Part shown: in pieces, positions 7,816-14,959 of the stretch
Position numbering within the stretch: the stretch's first letter is position 1
How the letters are laid out: every line of letters starts with the position of its first letter
DNA from: Chloroflexota bacterium
GTDB taxonomy: Bacteria; Chloroflexota; Anaerolineae; Promineifilales; Promineifilaceae
Direction: 5' to 3'
Assembly (NCBI GenBank): GCA_017993775.1
Contig: JAGOMA010000007.1
Span: 118,857-182,856 of the forward strand
Length of the DNA: 64,000 nucleotides
Notes under the pieces: model-generated
Told to the model about the DNA's origin: nothing
The model's input: only the letters and a program-made list of their open reading frames with translations
Database searches by the model: none
Program-made: the position numbers and the translations under genes

Positions 7816-8076
7816 CACCACGGAGGCACGGAGAACACGGAGGATTTTAAGGTAAGTTGCACAGCCAACATCCCCACTATGTTTGCAGATTGATAGATAG
7901 GACGCGAATAAACGCGGATGCGGCCGATTTTCGCGGATAAAAACCAACTATATCCGTGTTTATCCGCCACATCCGTGAAAATCTGCGTCCCATTTCTTAA
8001 AAGTGCAAACATCGTGATCCCCTTGTTTCCTCCAAATGTTGTATTAATCTCCGTGCTCTCCGTGTCTCTGTGGTGC
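7816..8076. repeat. Nested inverted word repeats between the exporter genes
   Basis: An outer pair, CACCACGGAGGCACGGAGAA (from 7816) and its inverse CTCCGTGCTCTCCGTGTCTC (8049-8068), encloses a GGACGCG...GCGTCCCAT palindrome (7900-7993) of the family also found at 507-580. The outer right arm reaches into the 3' end of the upstream exporter gene and supplies its last codons and stop. Such nesting suggests one repeat landed inside another. Confidence 0.8.
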
Positions 8077-9825
8077 ATTTTCCGCTTCCGGCTCCACCTG
8101 CAAGGCATACACCTGCCGATACAGCGGCGAGGCGGCCAGGAGTTCTTCGTGCGTGCCGCGGGCGGCGATACGGCCGTTTTCCAGCACCAAAATCACGTCG
8201 GCGCGGCGCACCGTACTCAGGCGGTGGGCGATGACAAACGTCGTGCGATTCTCCATCAGCCGGTCCAGCGCCGCCTGGATGAGCCGCTCCGTGTTGCTGT
8301 CCACGCTGGCCGTGGCGTCGTCCAAAATGAGAATTCGCGGGTCAGTCAGCAGGGCGCGGGCGATGGACAGCCGCTGCTTCTGCCCGCCAGACAGCGTGAC
8401 GCCGCGCTCGCCGACCGGCGTATCGTACCCCTCCGGCATGGCGCTGATGAATTCGTGGGCCTGCGCGTCTTTGGCCGCCCGGATGATTTCGTCCTCGCTG
8501 GCGTCCGGCCGCCCAAAGGTGATGTTTTCGCGGATGGTGGCGGCGAAGAGGATGGTATCCTGCATTACCAGCCCAATCTGCCCGCGCAGCGACGCCAGGG
8601 TAAACTGGCGCGCATCCTGTCCATCCAGGTCGATTTGCCCGCCGGTCGGATCATAAAAGCGGGCGATGAGGTTGATGAGCGTGGACTTGCCGGAGCCGGT
8701 CGCGCCCATCAGGGCCACAATCTGCCCCGGCTCGGCGGTGAAGGTGATGTTGTGCAGCACCTTTTTGGACCCGGCATAGACGAAGGAGACATCGGTGAAG
8801 GCGACACGGCCGTGCAGCCGGGGCGCACTCACCGCATCCGGCCGGTCGGCCACTTCCGACGGCGCGTCGAGGATGGCAAAAATGCGCTCGGCGGCCGAAG
8901 CGGCAATCGCCAAAATGGGGATGATGCGGCCAATCAGGTTGATGGGGCGGATGAGCAGCGCCAGATATGTGGTGAAGGCCACCAGTTCGCCCAGGGTCAT
9001 CTGGTTTTGCACCACCAGCCAGCCGCCGTACCAAAAGATAATCACCGTGCCGAAATTGGCGATCATGTCCAGCATGGGCACGTTGATCGCTTCCAGGCGG
9101 GTAGATTCGGCTGAAAGGCCAAACCATTTTTCGTTTTCGGCCTGGAAGCGGCGCGATTCGTTGGCTTCCTGGGCAAAGGCTTTGACAATGCGCGCGCCGC
9201 GCAGGTTTTGCTCTAGCTGGGTGGTCAGCACGCCCAACTGGTCCTGAATCTCAAAGGAGAGCGGGCGGAAGCGGCGGCCAAAGCGGTAAGCGCGGTGCAG
9301 CAGCAGCGGCATGGTGAGGATGATGAGGGCGGCTAAGGTGGTATTCATCCAGAGAAGGGTAACGGCCGTTAACAGCAGCAGCGTGCCCCCTTCCACCAGT
9401 CGCAGCACCGCCCGCCCCGTGAGGAAACGAATGCGCTCCACGTCCTGCATGGCCCGCGAGAGAATTTGCCCGGCCTCGGTCTGGTCGTGGTAGGCAAAGG
9501 GCAGGCGGTCCAACTTGGTGAGGATGTCGTTGCGCAGGTCGTAGGCCACGCCCTGCGAGGCTTCTTCGGTCCATTTGCCCTGGTAGTAGACAAACACGCC
9601 TTTGACCAGCGTGATGCCCAGCAGCAGCAAGACAGCCTGCCCCAGGCGCGCCAGATCGCCGCCATAAATACCCTGGTCGATGGCCCAGCGAATGAGCTGC
9701 GGGACCAGAATGACAATGACATTGATGATGAGCATGGTGGCATAAACGCCGATGGTTTTGCGGGTATACGGCCGTAAATACCGAAAGGCGCGCCACAGAA
9801 GTTGGCGGTCTGATTGCGGTTGCAT
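8044..9825 (-). CDS. ABC exporter half-transporter (degenerate-site subunit)
   Basis: A 593-residue half-exporter with an N-terminal six-helix domain and a C-terminal ATPase. Walker A is GATGSGKST (about 374-382), signature LSGGQKQR (about 477), Walker B ILILDDATASVD (about 496) with aspartate at the catalytic glutamate position. It probably pairs with the 5953-7794 product, which supplies the glutamate. The last ten or so residues (ENAPQRHGEHGD) are encoded by the CACAGAGACACGGAGAGCAC word repeat, so the natural C-terminus has been replaced or extended by repeat DNA. The start ATG at 9825 opens with a short cytoplasmic N-terminus, as in the family. Confidence 0.92.
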   Translation of the reverse strand: MQPQSDRQLLWRAFRYLRPYTRKTIGVYATMLIINVIVILVPQLIRWAIDQGIYGGDLARLGQAVLLLLGITLVKGVFVYYQGKWTEEASQGVAYDLRNDILTKLDRLPFAYHDQTEAGQILSRAMQDVERIRFLTGRAVLRLVEGGTLLLLTAVTLLWMNTTLAALIILTMPLLLHRAYRFGRRFRPLSFEIQDQLGVLTTQLEQNLRGARIVKAFAQEANESRRFQAENEKWFGLSAESTRLEAINVPMLDMIANFGTVIIFWYGGWLVVQNQMTLGELVAFTTYLALLIRPINLIGRIIPILAIAASAAERIFAILDAPSEVADRPDAVSAPRLHGRVAFTDVSFVYAGSKKVLHNITFTAEPGQIVALMGATGSGKSTLINLIARFYDPTGGQIDLDGQDARQFTLASLRGQIGLVMQDTILFAATIRENITFGRPDASEDEIIRAAKDAQAHEFISAMPEGYDTPVGERGVTLSGGQKQRLSIARALLTDPRILILDDATASVDSNTERLIQAALDRLMENRTTFVIAHRLSTVRRADVILVLENGRIAARGTHEELLAASPLYRQVYALQVEPEAENAPQRHGEHGD

Positions 9826-9866
9826 GGCCTGTATCTTACCCGTTTTTGCGCGGCTCTGCCGTAAGT

Positions 9867-9899
9867 AAAACGGCCCAGGCGGGGTGCCTGGGCCGTTTT
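9867..9899 (-). terminator. Rho-independent terminator
   Basis: AAAACGGCCCAGGC and GCCTGGGCCGTTTT form a perfect 14-bp stem with a five-base loop and A/T tails at both sides. In the minus direction it could end transcripts running out of the toxin-antitoxin operon before they enter the exporter genes; it is symmetrical and could act both ways. Confidence 0.75.
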
Positions 9900-9961
9900 G
9901 GCAATCGCTGAAGATTGGTCCAATCTCGTTGGGTTTTAAGAAAACAACCGGGTAACTGACT

Positions 9962-10052
9962 TGTCATGCTGAGCGGAGTTTTCGGAGCGAAGCATCCCCA
10001 TGACTTGAGCCTTTCAGGCTAAGGGGATGCTTCGGAAGACCTCAGCATGACA
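9962..10052. repeat. TGTCATGCTGAG palindromic repeat, copy 1
   Basis: TGTCATGCTGAG at the left edge is the exact inverse of CTCAGCATGACA at the right edge, with an inner pair GAAGCATCCCC/GGGGATGCTTC. A second copy with the same outer and inner words but different filler is at 60277-60400. The conserved ends and variable centre are typical of REP/MITE-like elements. Confidence 0.8.
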
Positions 10053-10142
10053 TGTCTCTCTATTACCGGATTTATTTTTAACCCACAAGGAGATTCCTAT
10101 CTATCAAGTCAACACCTTCAAACGCTAATTCTTGTGTCGCAA

Positions 10143-10625
10143 TTACTCGTCCGCAAGGCGCAAAATGCGCAATCGCACCTCGTCCGAAATCCACATACCC
10201 GAGTCTTTCAACCGTGTCACAAAGGGCGCCACCGCCTGAACATGCCCCTGGGTTTTCATTTCCAGAATAATTCGCAGCGTACCCCACACATTCAAACCCG
10301 CTGCTTGAGCAACATGACGCACCAGAGAATCATCCAAAATAACTGTACGCGAAGGATTTTCTAGTGCCAACGACATGGCGGCGATTTCACCTGGCCCCAA
10401 GTCCAGGGCAAACCATTCAGAAGGCACTTGTTTAGGCTCAACGACTTCTAACCAACTAAAATGGTCAGGGTCAGGTACGTTGTATCCTCGCACCAGATCC
10501 TCCCGCAACTCTGTCACCACCGCCGGAGGCGTCCAAATAGTGGCAAACAAACGTGGCAACCAATCCAGCGCGTCAATTCGATGGAGATAAACGAGAGGAG
10601 AGGTGTTGCTAATCGCCTCGTTCAT
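10143..10625 (-). CDS. DUF3368 PIN-like toxin
   Basis: A 160-residue protein of the DUF3368 family, PIN-domain-like nucleases that pair with UPF0175 antitoxins. Recognisable parts are the start ISNTSPLVYLHRID (conserved N-T-S-P-L with an acidic residue later), PPAVVTEL, LGPGEIAAMSLALE and VILDDSLVRHVAQAAGLNVWGT, which place acidic residues as in PIN active sites. Its start overlaps the antitoxin gene by 17 bases, so translation is coupled. RNA cleavage is inferred from the family. Confidence 0.85.
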   Translation of the reverse strand: MNEAISNTSPLVYLHRIDALDWLPRLFATIWTPPAVVTELREDLVRGYNVPDPDHFSWLEVVEPKQVPSEWFALDLGPGEIAAMSLALENPSRTVILDDSLVRHVAQAAGLNVWGTLRIILEMKTQGHVQAVAPFVTRLKDSGMWISDEVRLRILRLADE

Positions 10626-10869
10626 CAGCTAGTTCCAACTCTTCCAGTTCACTCAACAAAGGAAAGACCTTGTAATCGCCCAACATCAACAAGAACTCTA
10701 CCCGTGATTTGCCGGCCAATTCGGCGGCACGGCCGGAGGAGAGGCGGCCGAGTTCATACAGCTTAATCGCTGCCAACAAACGTATTTCGCGGGCAAAAGC
10801 CACTTCGTCGCTCTTTTCGGCCAACAAGACCTTTTCGGGAATCTCAATTGTGACCTGTCGTGAACTCAT
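10609..10869 (-). CDS. UPF0175-family antitoxin
   Basis: An 86-residue protein with VTIEIPEKVL, then LAAIKLYELGRLSSGRAAELAGKSRVEFLLMLGDYKV, the helix-turn-helix-like core of UPF0175. It precedes and overlaps the DUF3368 gene, the usual antitoxin-toxin order. The ATG at 10869 has GAGGA about nine bases upstream. It probably binds both its toxin and the operon promoter. Confidence 0.87.
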   Translation of the reverse strand: MSSRQVTIEIPEKVLLAEKSDEVAFAREIRLLAAIKLYELGRLSSGRAAELAGKSRVEFLLMLGDYKVFPLLSELEELELADERGD

Positions 10870-10918
10870 TTTGTTAAATCCTCGCCTTCAGTTCGTTAAT
10901 GGTAGGCAGATGTGGTGC

Positions 10919-10951
10919 AGATTGACCCAATCTTGGAGATTGGACCAATCT
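10919..10951. repeat. Two AGATTGG-CCAATCT palindromes
   Basis: AGATTGACCCAATCT (10919-10933) and AGATTGGACCAATCT (10937-10951) stand in tandem. Other copies are at 9912-9926, 30454-30468, 60587-60601 and 60605-60619. The 15-base unit is a near-perfect palindrome found only in spacers here. Confidence 0.8.
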
Positions 10952-10952
10952 A

Positions 10953-12233
10953 TCAGGCCAACACTTTCACCAAATGATACTTCTTACGCCCTTTGCGTAA
11001 GATGAGGAACTGACCTTCGATGGTTTCGTTCATCGTGACCATTTGATTGGCGTCTTCGATACGGCGGTTGTTCAGGTAGACGCCGCCGCCCTGGATGGTG
11101 CGCCGCGCGTCGCCTTTGGACTGGGCCAGACCGGAGTCGGCCAGTAGGTCAACCACCGAGAAGCCATCACCGGCCAGCACGGTTTGGGGCAGTTCGCTGG
11201 ATGGCACGTCGGCGAAGATGTCCTGGATGTCGCCGGCGTCGAGACCATCGAGTTCGCCGCCGAAGAGGACCTGGGCGGCTTTTTCGGCTTTGGACACGGC
11301 CGTTTCCCCATGAATCATCCGCGTGAGTTCCTGCGCCAGCCGCCGCTGCGCCTCGCGCTGCTCCGGCCGTTCATAGACCATCTGCTGGTATTCCTGAATG
11401 TCGCTGCGCTCCAGCCAGGTGAAGTAACCCAGGTAATTGATCACGTCGGCGTCGTCGGCGTTGAACCAGAACTGGTAAAAGCGATAGGGCGACGTGCGTT
11501 TGGGGTCCAGCCAGGCGTTGGTGCCGGCGGCCGTTTTGCCGAATTTGCTGCCATCCGCCTGGGTGATGAGCGGGAAAACCATCGCGTGTACTTTGTCGTT
11601 GCGCACACGGCGAATCAACTCCACACCGGCCACAATGTTGCCCCACTGGTCGCTGCCGCCGGTCTGCATGGTGCAGCCGAGGGAATCGTGCAGGTGCAGG
11701 TAGTCGTAGGCTTGCAGCAGCATGTAGCTGAATTCGGTGTAGGAGATGCCGTCCTCGCGCTGGATGCGCGATTTGACGGAATCTTTGCCCAGCATGTAGT
11801 TGACGGTGAAATGCTTGCCGGTATCGCGCAAGAACGCCAGCAAATTGAGCTTGCTCAGCCAATCGGCGTTGTTCACCATGACGGCCGGATTGCTTTTGAC
11901 CTCAAAATCTAGCACGCTGGCTAACTGTTGCTTCACCGTCACCAGATTGGCTTCAATTTCCTCGATGGTGAGCAAGTTGCGCTCGGAGGAACGGCCGCTG
12001 GGATCGCCAACCATGCCTGTGCCGCCGCCGGCCAGCAAGATGGGCGTGTGGCCGAAGCGCTGCAACCGCGCCATCACCATGAGGGGAACCAGATTGCCAA
12101 TGTGGAGGGAATCGGCCGTGGGGTCGAAGCCGTTGTAAACGCTGATTTTCTCTTTTGCCAGAACGTCGGGTACGCTTTCTGTATGGTCGTAGACGAGGCC
12201 ACGCCATTTTAATTCTTCATATGCATTTGTCAC
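10953..12233 (-). CDS. tyrS: Tyrosyl-tRNA synthetase
   Basis: A 426-residue class I synthetase of normal bacterial TyrRS length. The HIGH-type motif is DSLHIGNLVPL (about 41-51), the tyrosine-binding QAYDYLHLHDS and GGSDQWGNI lie in the middle, and KFGKTAAGTN (about 230) is the KMSKS equivalent of this subgroup. The C-terminal about 65 residues form the S4 RNA-binding domain (SVVDLLADSGLAQSKGDARR). It charges tRNA-Tyr in the cytoplasm. A terminator-like hairpin in the minus direction lies 84-112 bases upstream and could attenuate it. Confidence 0.97.
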   Translation of the reverse strand: MTNAYEELKWRGLVYDHTESVPDVLAKEKISVYNGFDPTADSLHIGNLVPLMVMARLQRFGHTPILLAGGGTGMVGDPSGRSSERNLLTIEEIEANLVTVKQQLASVLDFEVKSNPAVMVNNADWLSKLNLLAFLRDTGKHFTVNYMLGKDSVKSRIQREDGISYTEFSYMLLQAYDYLHLHDSLGCTMQTGGSDQWGNIVAGVELIRRVRNDKVHAMVFPLITQADGSKFGKTAAGTNAWLDPKRTSPYRFYQFWFNADDADVINYLGYFTWLERSDIQEYQQMVYERPEQREAQRRLAQELTRMIHGETAVSKAEKAAQVLFGGELDGLDAGDIQDIFADVPSSELPQTVLAGDGFSVVDLLADSGLAQSKGDARRTIQGGGVYLNNRRIEDANQMVTMNETIEGQFLILRKGRKKYHLVKVLA

Positions 12234-12316
12234 GGTGTCTTTCTCCCAATCATATTATTGCAATTTAAATCGTAACACAGGCTTTAGGGCTGTCAACGCC
12301 TGCTTCACGGATACAA

Positions 12317-12345
12317 AAAAGACGCGGGTTTGCGCCGCGTCTTTT
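12317..12345 (-). terminator. Terminator-like hairpin in the tyrS leader
   Basis: AAAAGACGCGG pairs with CCGCGTCTTTT; read on the minus strand the stem is followed by six T. It lies 84-112 bases before the tyrS start with no gene upstream to terminate, so attenuation of tyrS is plausible. I looked for the T-box consensus AGGGTGGNACCGCG on the minus strand and did not find it. Confidence 0.55.
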
Positions 12346-12533
12346 GCTACCAGTTTTGTTTGCCGATGGTTACATCAGGCAAGCAGCACCTTTCGCCCAC
12401 GCGACGCGGCGGCAGATTGGTACTTGCGGTAATAAGGGGTTTGCGTTTTCCACATGCGCATAGCTTAACAGGCGAACGGCCGTGCGTCAACTGATCTATT
12501 GGCAAAAAATCATCCAAATCTACCCCGTATATA

Positions 12534-12562
12534 TTGACAAAATAGGGTAAAAAAGGTAACAT
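12534..12562 (+). promoter_or_regulatory. Sigma-70-type promoter
   Basis: TTGACA (12534-12539), a 17-base spacer and TAACAT (12557-12562) form a near-consensus promoter pointing at the small membrane gene at 12883, leaving a leader of about 310 bases. Confidence 0.5.
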
Positions 12563-12882
12563 ACCCGCATATATAGGCATACGCTTTGCAAACAAGCGTG
12601 AAGAATAATGAGTCTTGCTGCCAACAGGGGCGCGGCAGCCGGGCTTTAATAATGTGGCGTAGCCCCGGTGGAGGATGGATAACGTGCCGATACAATTTCC
12701 CCCCTGAATGCTTTAACCAGCGAATAATTTTATAGGTTTTTGGCTGTTTGCCGGATGGCTTTATGCCTGGTCTGTGCTTGATGCTTGTCTGCGGGCAGAC
12801 GGCCGTTCCCGTCACTATTTTTGTTTTATCTGTGCGGCGCTCATTTGCGGGCGGCCGTTTCTGTGTGAGCTGCGAGGTTGAC

Positions 12883-13158
12883 ATGCGCAATCGTATTTTT
12901 ACTTCTATGGTGTTTGTTCTGCTGTATGGCTTCTTTCGGACGGTTTTAGTGGCGCGGTATGACAGCATGCTGCACGCGCAATTGTCACCGCTGCGCCTGG
13001 CTGATACCAGCGTGCAGTATGGGCTGTCCCAATCGATGACGTTGATCGATACGATCATTTATCTGGCGACGCTGGGTGTTTTGTCGGTGCTGCTCTTTGT
13101 GTGGCTGAGCTACATTCTGGAAAAACGGGCGCAGGAACCGTGGTTTGTGCGTGATTAA
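12883..13158 (+). CDS. Small two-helix membrane protein
   Basis: A 91-residue protein beginning MRNRIFTSMVFVLLYGFF, with one membrane helix near the start and a second at about residues 60-82, and a basic C-terminus. The ATG at 12883 is chosen because GCGAGGTTGAC precedes it; an in-frame ATG at 12748 lacks a ribosome site. I recognise no family. A perfect terminator follows at 13178-13216, which supports it being an independent transcript from the promoter at 12534. Confidence 0.6.
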   Translation: MRNRIFTSMVFVLLYGFFRTVLVARYDSMLHAQLSPLRLADTSVQYGLSQSMTLIDTIIYLATLGVLSVLLFVWLSYILEKRAQEPWFVRD

Positions 13159-13177
13159 GGCCAGTCATCTGACTCAT

Positions 13178-13216
13178 AAAAAAAGCCCCTGCCGTGACGC
13201 GGCAGGGGCTTTTTTA
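13178..13216. terminator. Bidirectional rho-independent terminator
   Basis: AAAAAAGCCCCTGCC and GGCAGGGGCTTTTTT form a perfect stem with a seven-base loop. It serves both the plus-strand small membrane gene and the converging minus-strand helicase. Confidence 0.9.
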
Positions 13217-13242
13217 TGAGGGCTGTTTAGGGTGAGGTGGGG

Positions 13243-14514
13243 TTAACGGCCGTTCCCACGCATCCCGCTCATGCGTTGATTTTGTGGTGGCCGGCGACTT
13301 TGTGGCTGGTTGGATGGACGGCCTGGAGCAGAATGGGGGGCACGGCCGTTGGAAGCAGTGGGGGCACGGCCGTTTGTTTGTTTCGGTACATACCCATTGT
13401 AATCAAATCCGTCCAACTGCCGCCGCTCGATCCGCGTCCCCAACACCTTTTCGATGTCACGCACCATCGGATCATCATTTTGCGTGGCAAACGTAAACGC
13501 TTCACCCGATTCTTGGGCGCGGCCTGTGCGGCCAATGCGGTGAGTGTAGGCGTCAACAGTATCCGGCATATCAAAGTTGATCACATGTGAAATGTCAGCC
13601 ACATCAATACCTCGCGCCGCGATGTCGGTGGCTACCAGGATATCGTATTTGCCGTCGCGGAAGCCATCAATAGCTCGCTGCCGCCGGTTTTGCGACATAT
13701 TACCTTGCAGCGCTTCCACGTTGTGGCCTTCTTTTTCCAGATCGCGGGCCAGGAAGCGGGCGCGTCGTTTGGTGCGCGTAAAAATCAGCACCCGCCCGGT
13801 GGCCGTCTGATTCAGCATGGAAAAAAGCAAGGTTTTCTTCAGACCCTCAGGCACCGGATAAAGAGCATGAGACACTGTTTTGGCCGGAGCGATGACGTCT
13901 ACTTGCACCGTGATGGGCTGCTTGAGAATATCATTGGCCAGTTGGCGAATATCGTCGGGCATGGTCGCCGAGAAGAAAAGGGTTTGCCGTTGCTGGGGCA
14001 GCAGTTTGAGAATGCGGCGAATGTCGGGCAGAAAACCCATGTCGCACATGCGGTCGGCCTCGTCCAATACCAACACTTCCACGTGGGAAAGGTCGATGCT
14101 GCGATCGCCAACCAGATCCAGCAGGCGACCGGGACAGGCCACCACAATTTCCGCGCCGCGCTTCAGGTTTTCCACCTGGCGATTTTTGCTGACGCCGCCA
14201 TAGACGGTGACGCTGCGGATTTTGGTGTGTTTGCCCAGGTCCACGGCCGTTTGGTGAATTTGTTCCGCCAGTTCACGCGTGGGGGCCACAATTAGGGCGC
14301 GTACCTGGCGCAGGGGGCCGGTGGTCAGATGCTGCAAGATGGGGAGCATGAAAGCGGCCGTTTTGCCGGTGCCGGTCTGTGCCAGACCAAGAACGTCGCG
14401 GCCTTGCAGCACATGGGGCATGGCTTGTTGTTGGATGGGGGTGGGGATGGTATAGCCCACAGATTTGATGCCGGCATTTAAGCGCGCATCAAGAGAAAAT
14501 TGTTCAAAATTCAC
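13243..14514 (-). CDS. DEAD-box RNA helicase (RhlE/CshA-like)
   Basis: A 423-residue ATP-dependent RNA helicase. Motifs in order: Q-motif GYTIPTPIQ, motif I AQTGTGKT (about 41-48), PTRELAEQ, motif II VLDEADRM (about 146-153), motif III FSATMP, and HRIGRTGR (about 321-328). The tail is rich in Arg, Asn, Gly and Pro and would help bind RNA. The start is the GTG at 14514, preceded by AAGGAGACTTTCA; the upstream in-frame extension to 14670 has no domain content and is rejected. Likely role: unwinding of mRNA or rRNA. Two TAV insertions in the tail come from ACGGCCGT copies. Confidence 0.93.
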   Translation of the reverse strand: MNFEQFSLDARLNAGIKSVGYTIPTPIQQQAMPHVLQGRDVLGLAQTGTGKTAAFMLPILQHLTTGPLRQVRALIVAPTRELAEQIHQTAVDLGKHTKIRSVTVYGGVSKNRQVENLKRGAEIVVACPGRLLDLVGDRSIDLSHVEVLVLDEADRMCDMGFLPDIRRILKLLPQQRQTLFFSATMPDDIRQLANDILKQPITVQVDVIAPAKTVSHALYPVPEGLKKTLLFSMLNQTATGRVLIFTRTKRRARFLARDLEKEGHNVEALQGNMSQNRRQRAIDGFRDGKYDILVATDIAARGIDVADISHVINFDMPDTVDAYTHRIGRTGRAQESGEAFTFATQNDDPMVRDIEKVLGTRIERRQLDGFDYNGYVPKQTNGRAPTASNGRAPHSAPGRPSNQPQSRRPPQNQRMSGMRGNGR

Positions 14515-14712
14515 TGAAAGTCTCCTTGACTTCGTTGAGCCAAGTCGCACTCTCAGCCCGAAATTAGTAGTGTTGGGGTTAACCAAAAGAGTGGCACCCG
14601 ATGTGGATTCAGCCAAGAAGTGGCTGCAATCCGACGAGGGAGTATAGACGGGTGACGGCCGTTGCGCCAACTTTGCTCATACTCCGCTCCAATGATGGTA
14701 GAATCAGGCTCT

Positions 14713-14916
14713 ATGGACGGACAAAAACGCAGCAACATTAAACCTGGCCTGCGCGTGGCCATCGTACTAAAACAAGACCAGCGCACCGGCAAACTGACAG
14801 AAGGGATCATTAAAGACATCCTCACCAATTCGGCGACACATCCGCACGGCATTAAAGTACGCCTGGAGAGCGGGGCCGTAGGGCGGGTGAAGGAAATTTT
14901 GCATGGCGGAGCGTGA
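14713..14916 (+). CDS. ywbE: YwbE family protein (DUF2196)
   Basis: A 67-residue protein matching the YwbE family along its whole length: IKPGLRVAIVLKQDQRTGKLTEG, then VKDILTNSATHPHGIKVRL. The function of the family is not known; a small nucleic-acid-binding barrel has been suggested by its shape. The start is the ATG at 14713 (MDGQKRSN). The stop codon lies inside a GCGTGATGCG word repeat that continues past the gene. Confidence 0.88.
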   Translation: MDGQKRSNIKPGLRVAIVLKQDQRTGKLTEGIIKDILTNSATHPHGIKVRLESGAVGRVKEILHGGA

Positions 14917-14953
14917 TGCGTAATGCGTGAGTCGGAGATCATCACGCATCACA
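14911..14953. repeat. Inverted GCGTGATGCG / ATCACGCATCAC word repeat
   Basis: GCGTGATGCGTAATGCGTGA and ATCACGCATCACAC are inverse words around a short centre, between the converging ywbE and permease genes. The same words occur at 1114-1132 and 57901-57942. Confidence 0.7.
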
Positions 14954-14959
14954 CTTCAT

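Larger units (their letters stand above)
9826..10142. other. Spacer with hairpins and dispersed palindromes
   Basis: No gene is seen. The spacer holds a strong terminator hairpin (9867-9899), an AGATTGGTCCAATCT palindrome (9912-9926) and a large TGTCATGCTGAG...CTCAGCATGACA inverted repeat (9962-10052). It has no ACGGCCGT copy. Confidence 0.7.
12234..12882. other. Long regulatory spacer between tyrS and a small membrane gene
   Basis: No convincing gene occupies these 649 bases. They contain a terminator-like hairpin (12317-12345), an AT-rich stretch with a good plus-strand promoter (12534-12562) and, after it, about 320 bases of possible untranslated leader including GC-rich stems around 12617-12690. 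A longer reading frame from 12748 into the small gene exists but has no ribosome site. Confidence 0.6.

Noticed and set aside
6391..7893. 500-codon plus-strand frame opposite the exporter gene
   Set aside because: It is the mirror of a well-supported ABC exporter in GC-rich DNA and encodes a His/Gly/Arg-rich string with no domain.
12346..12530. T-box riboswitch upstream of tyrS
   Set aside because: Consensus AGGGTGGNACCGCG is missing; only the terminator hairpin is supported.
14515..14670. 52-residue N-terminal extension of the DEAD-box helicase
   Set aside because: No homology to helicases, while GTG 14514 has AAGGAGACTTTCA at correct spacing.
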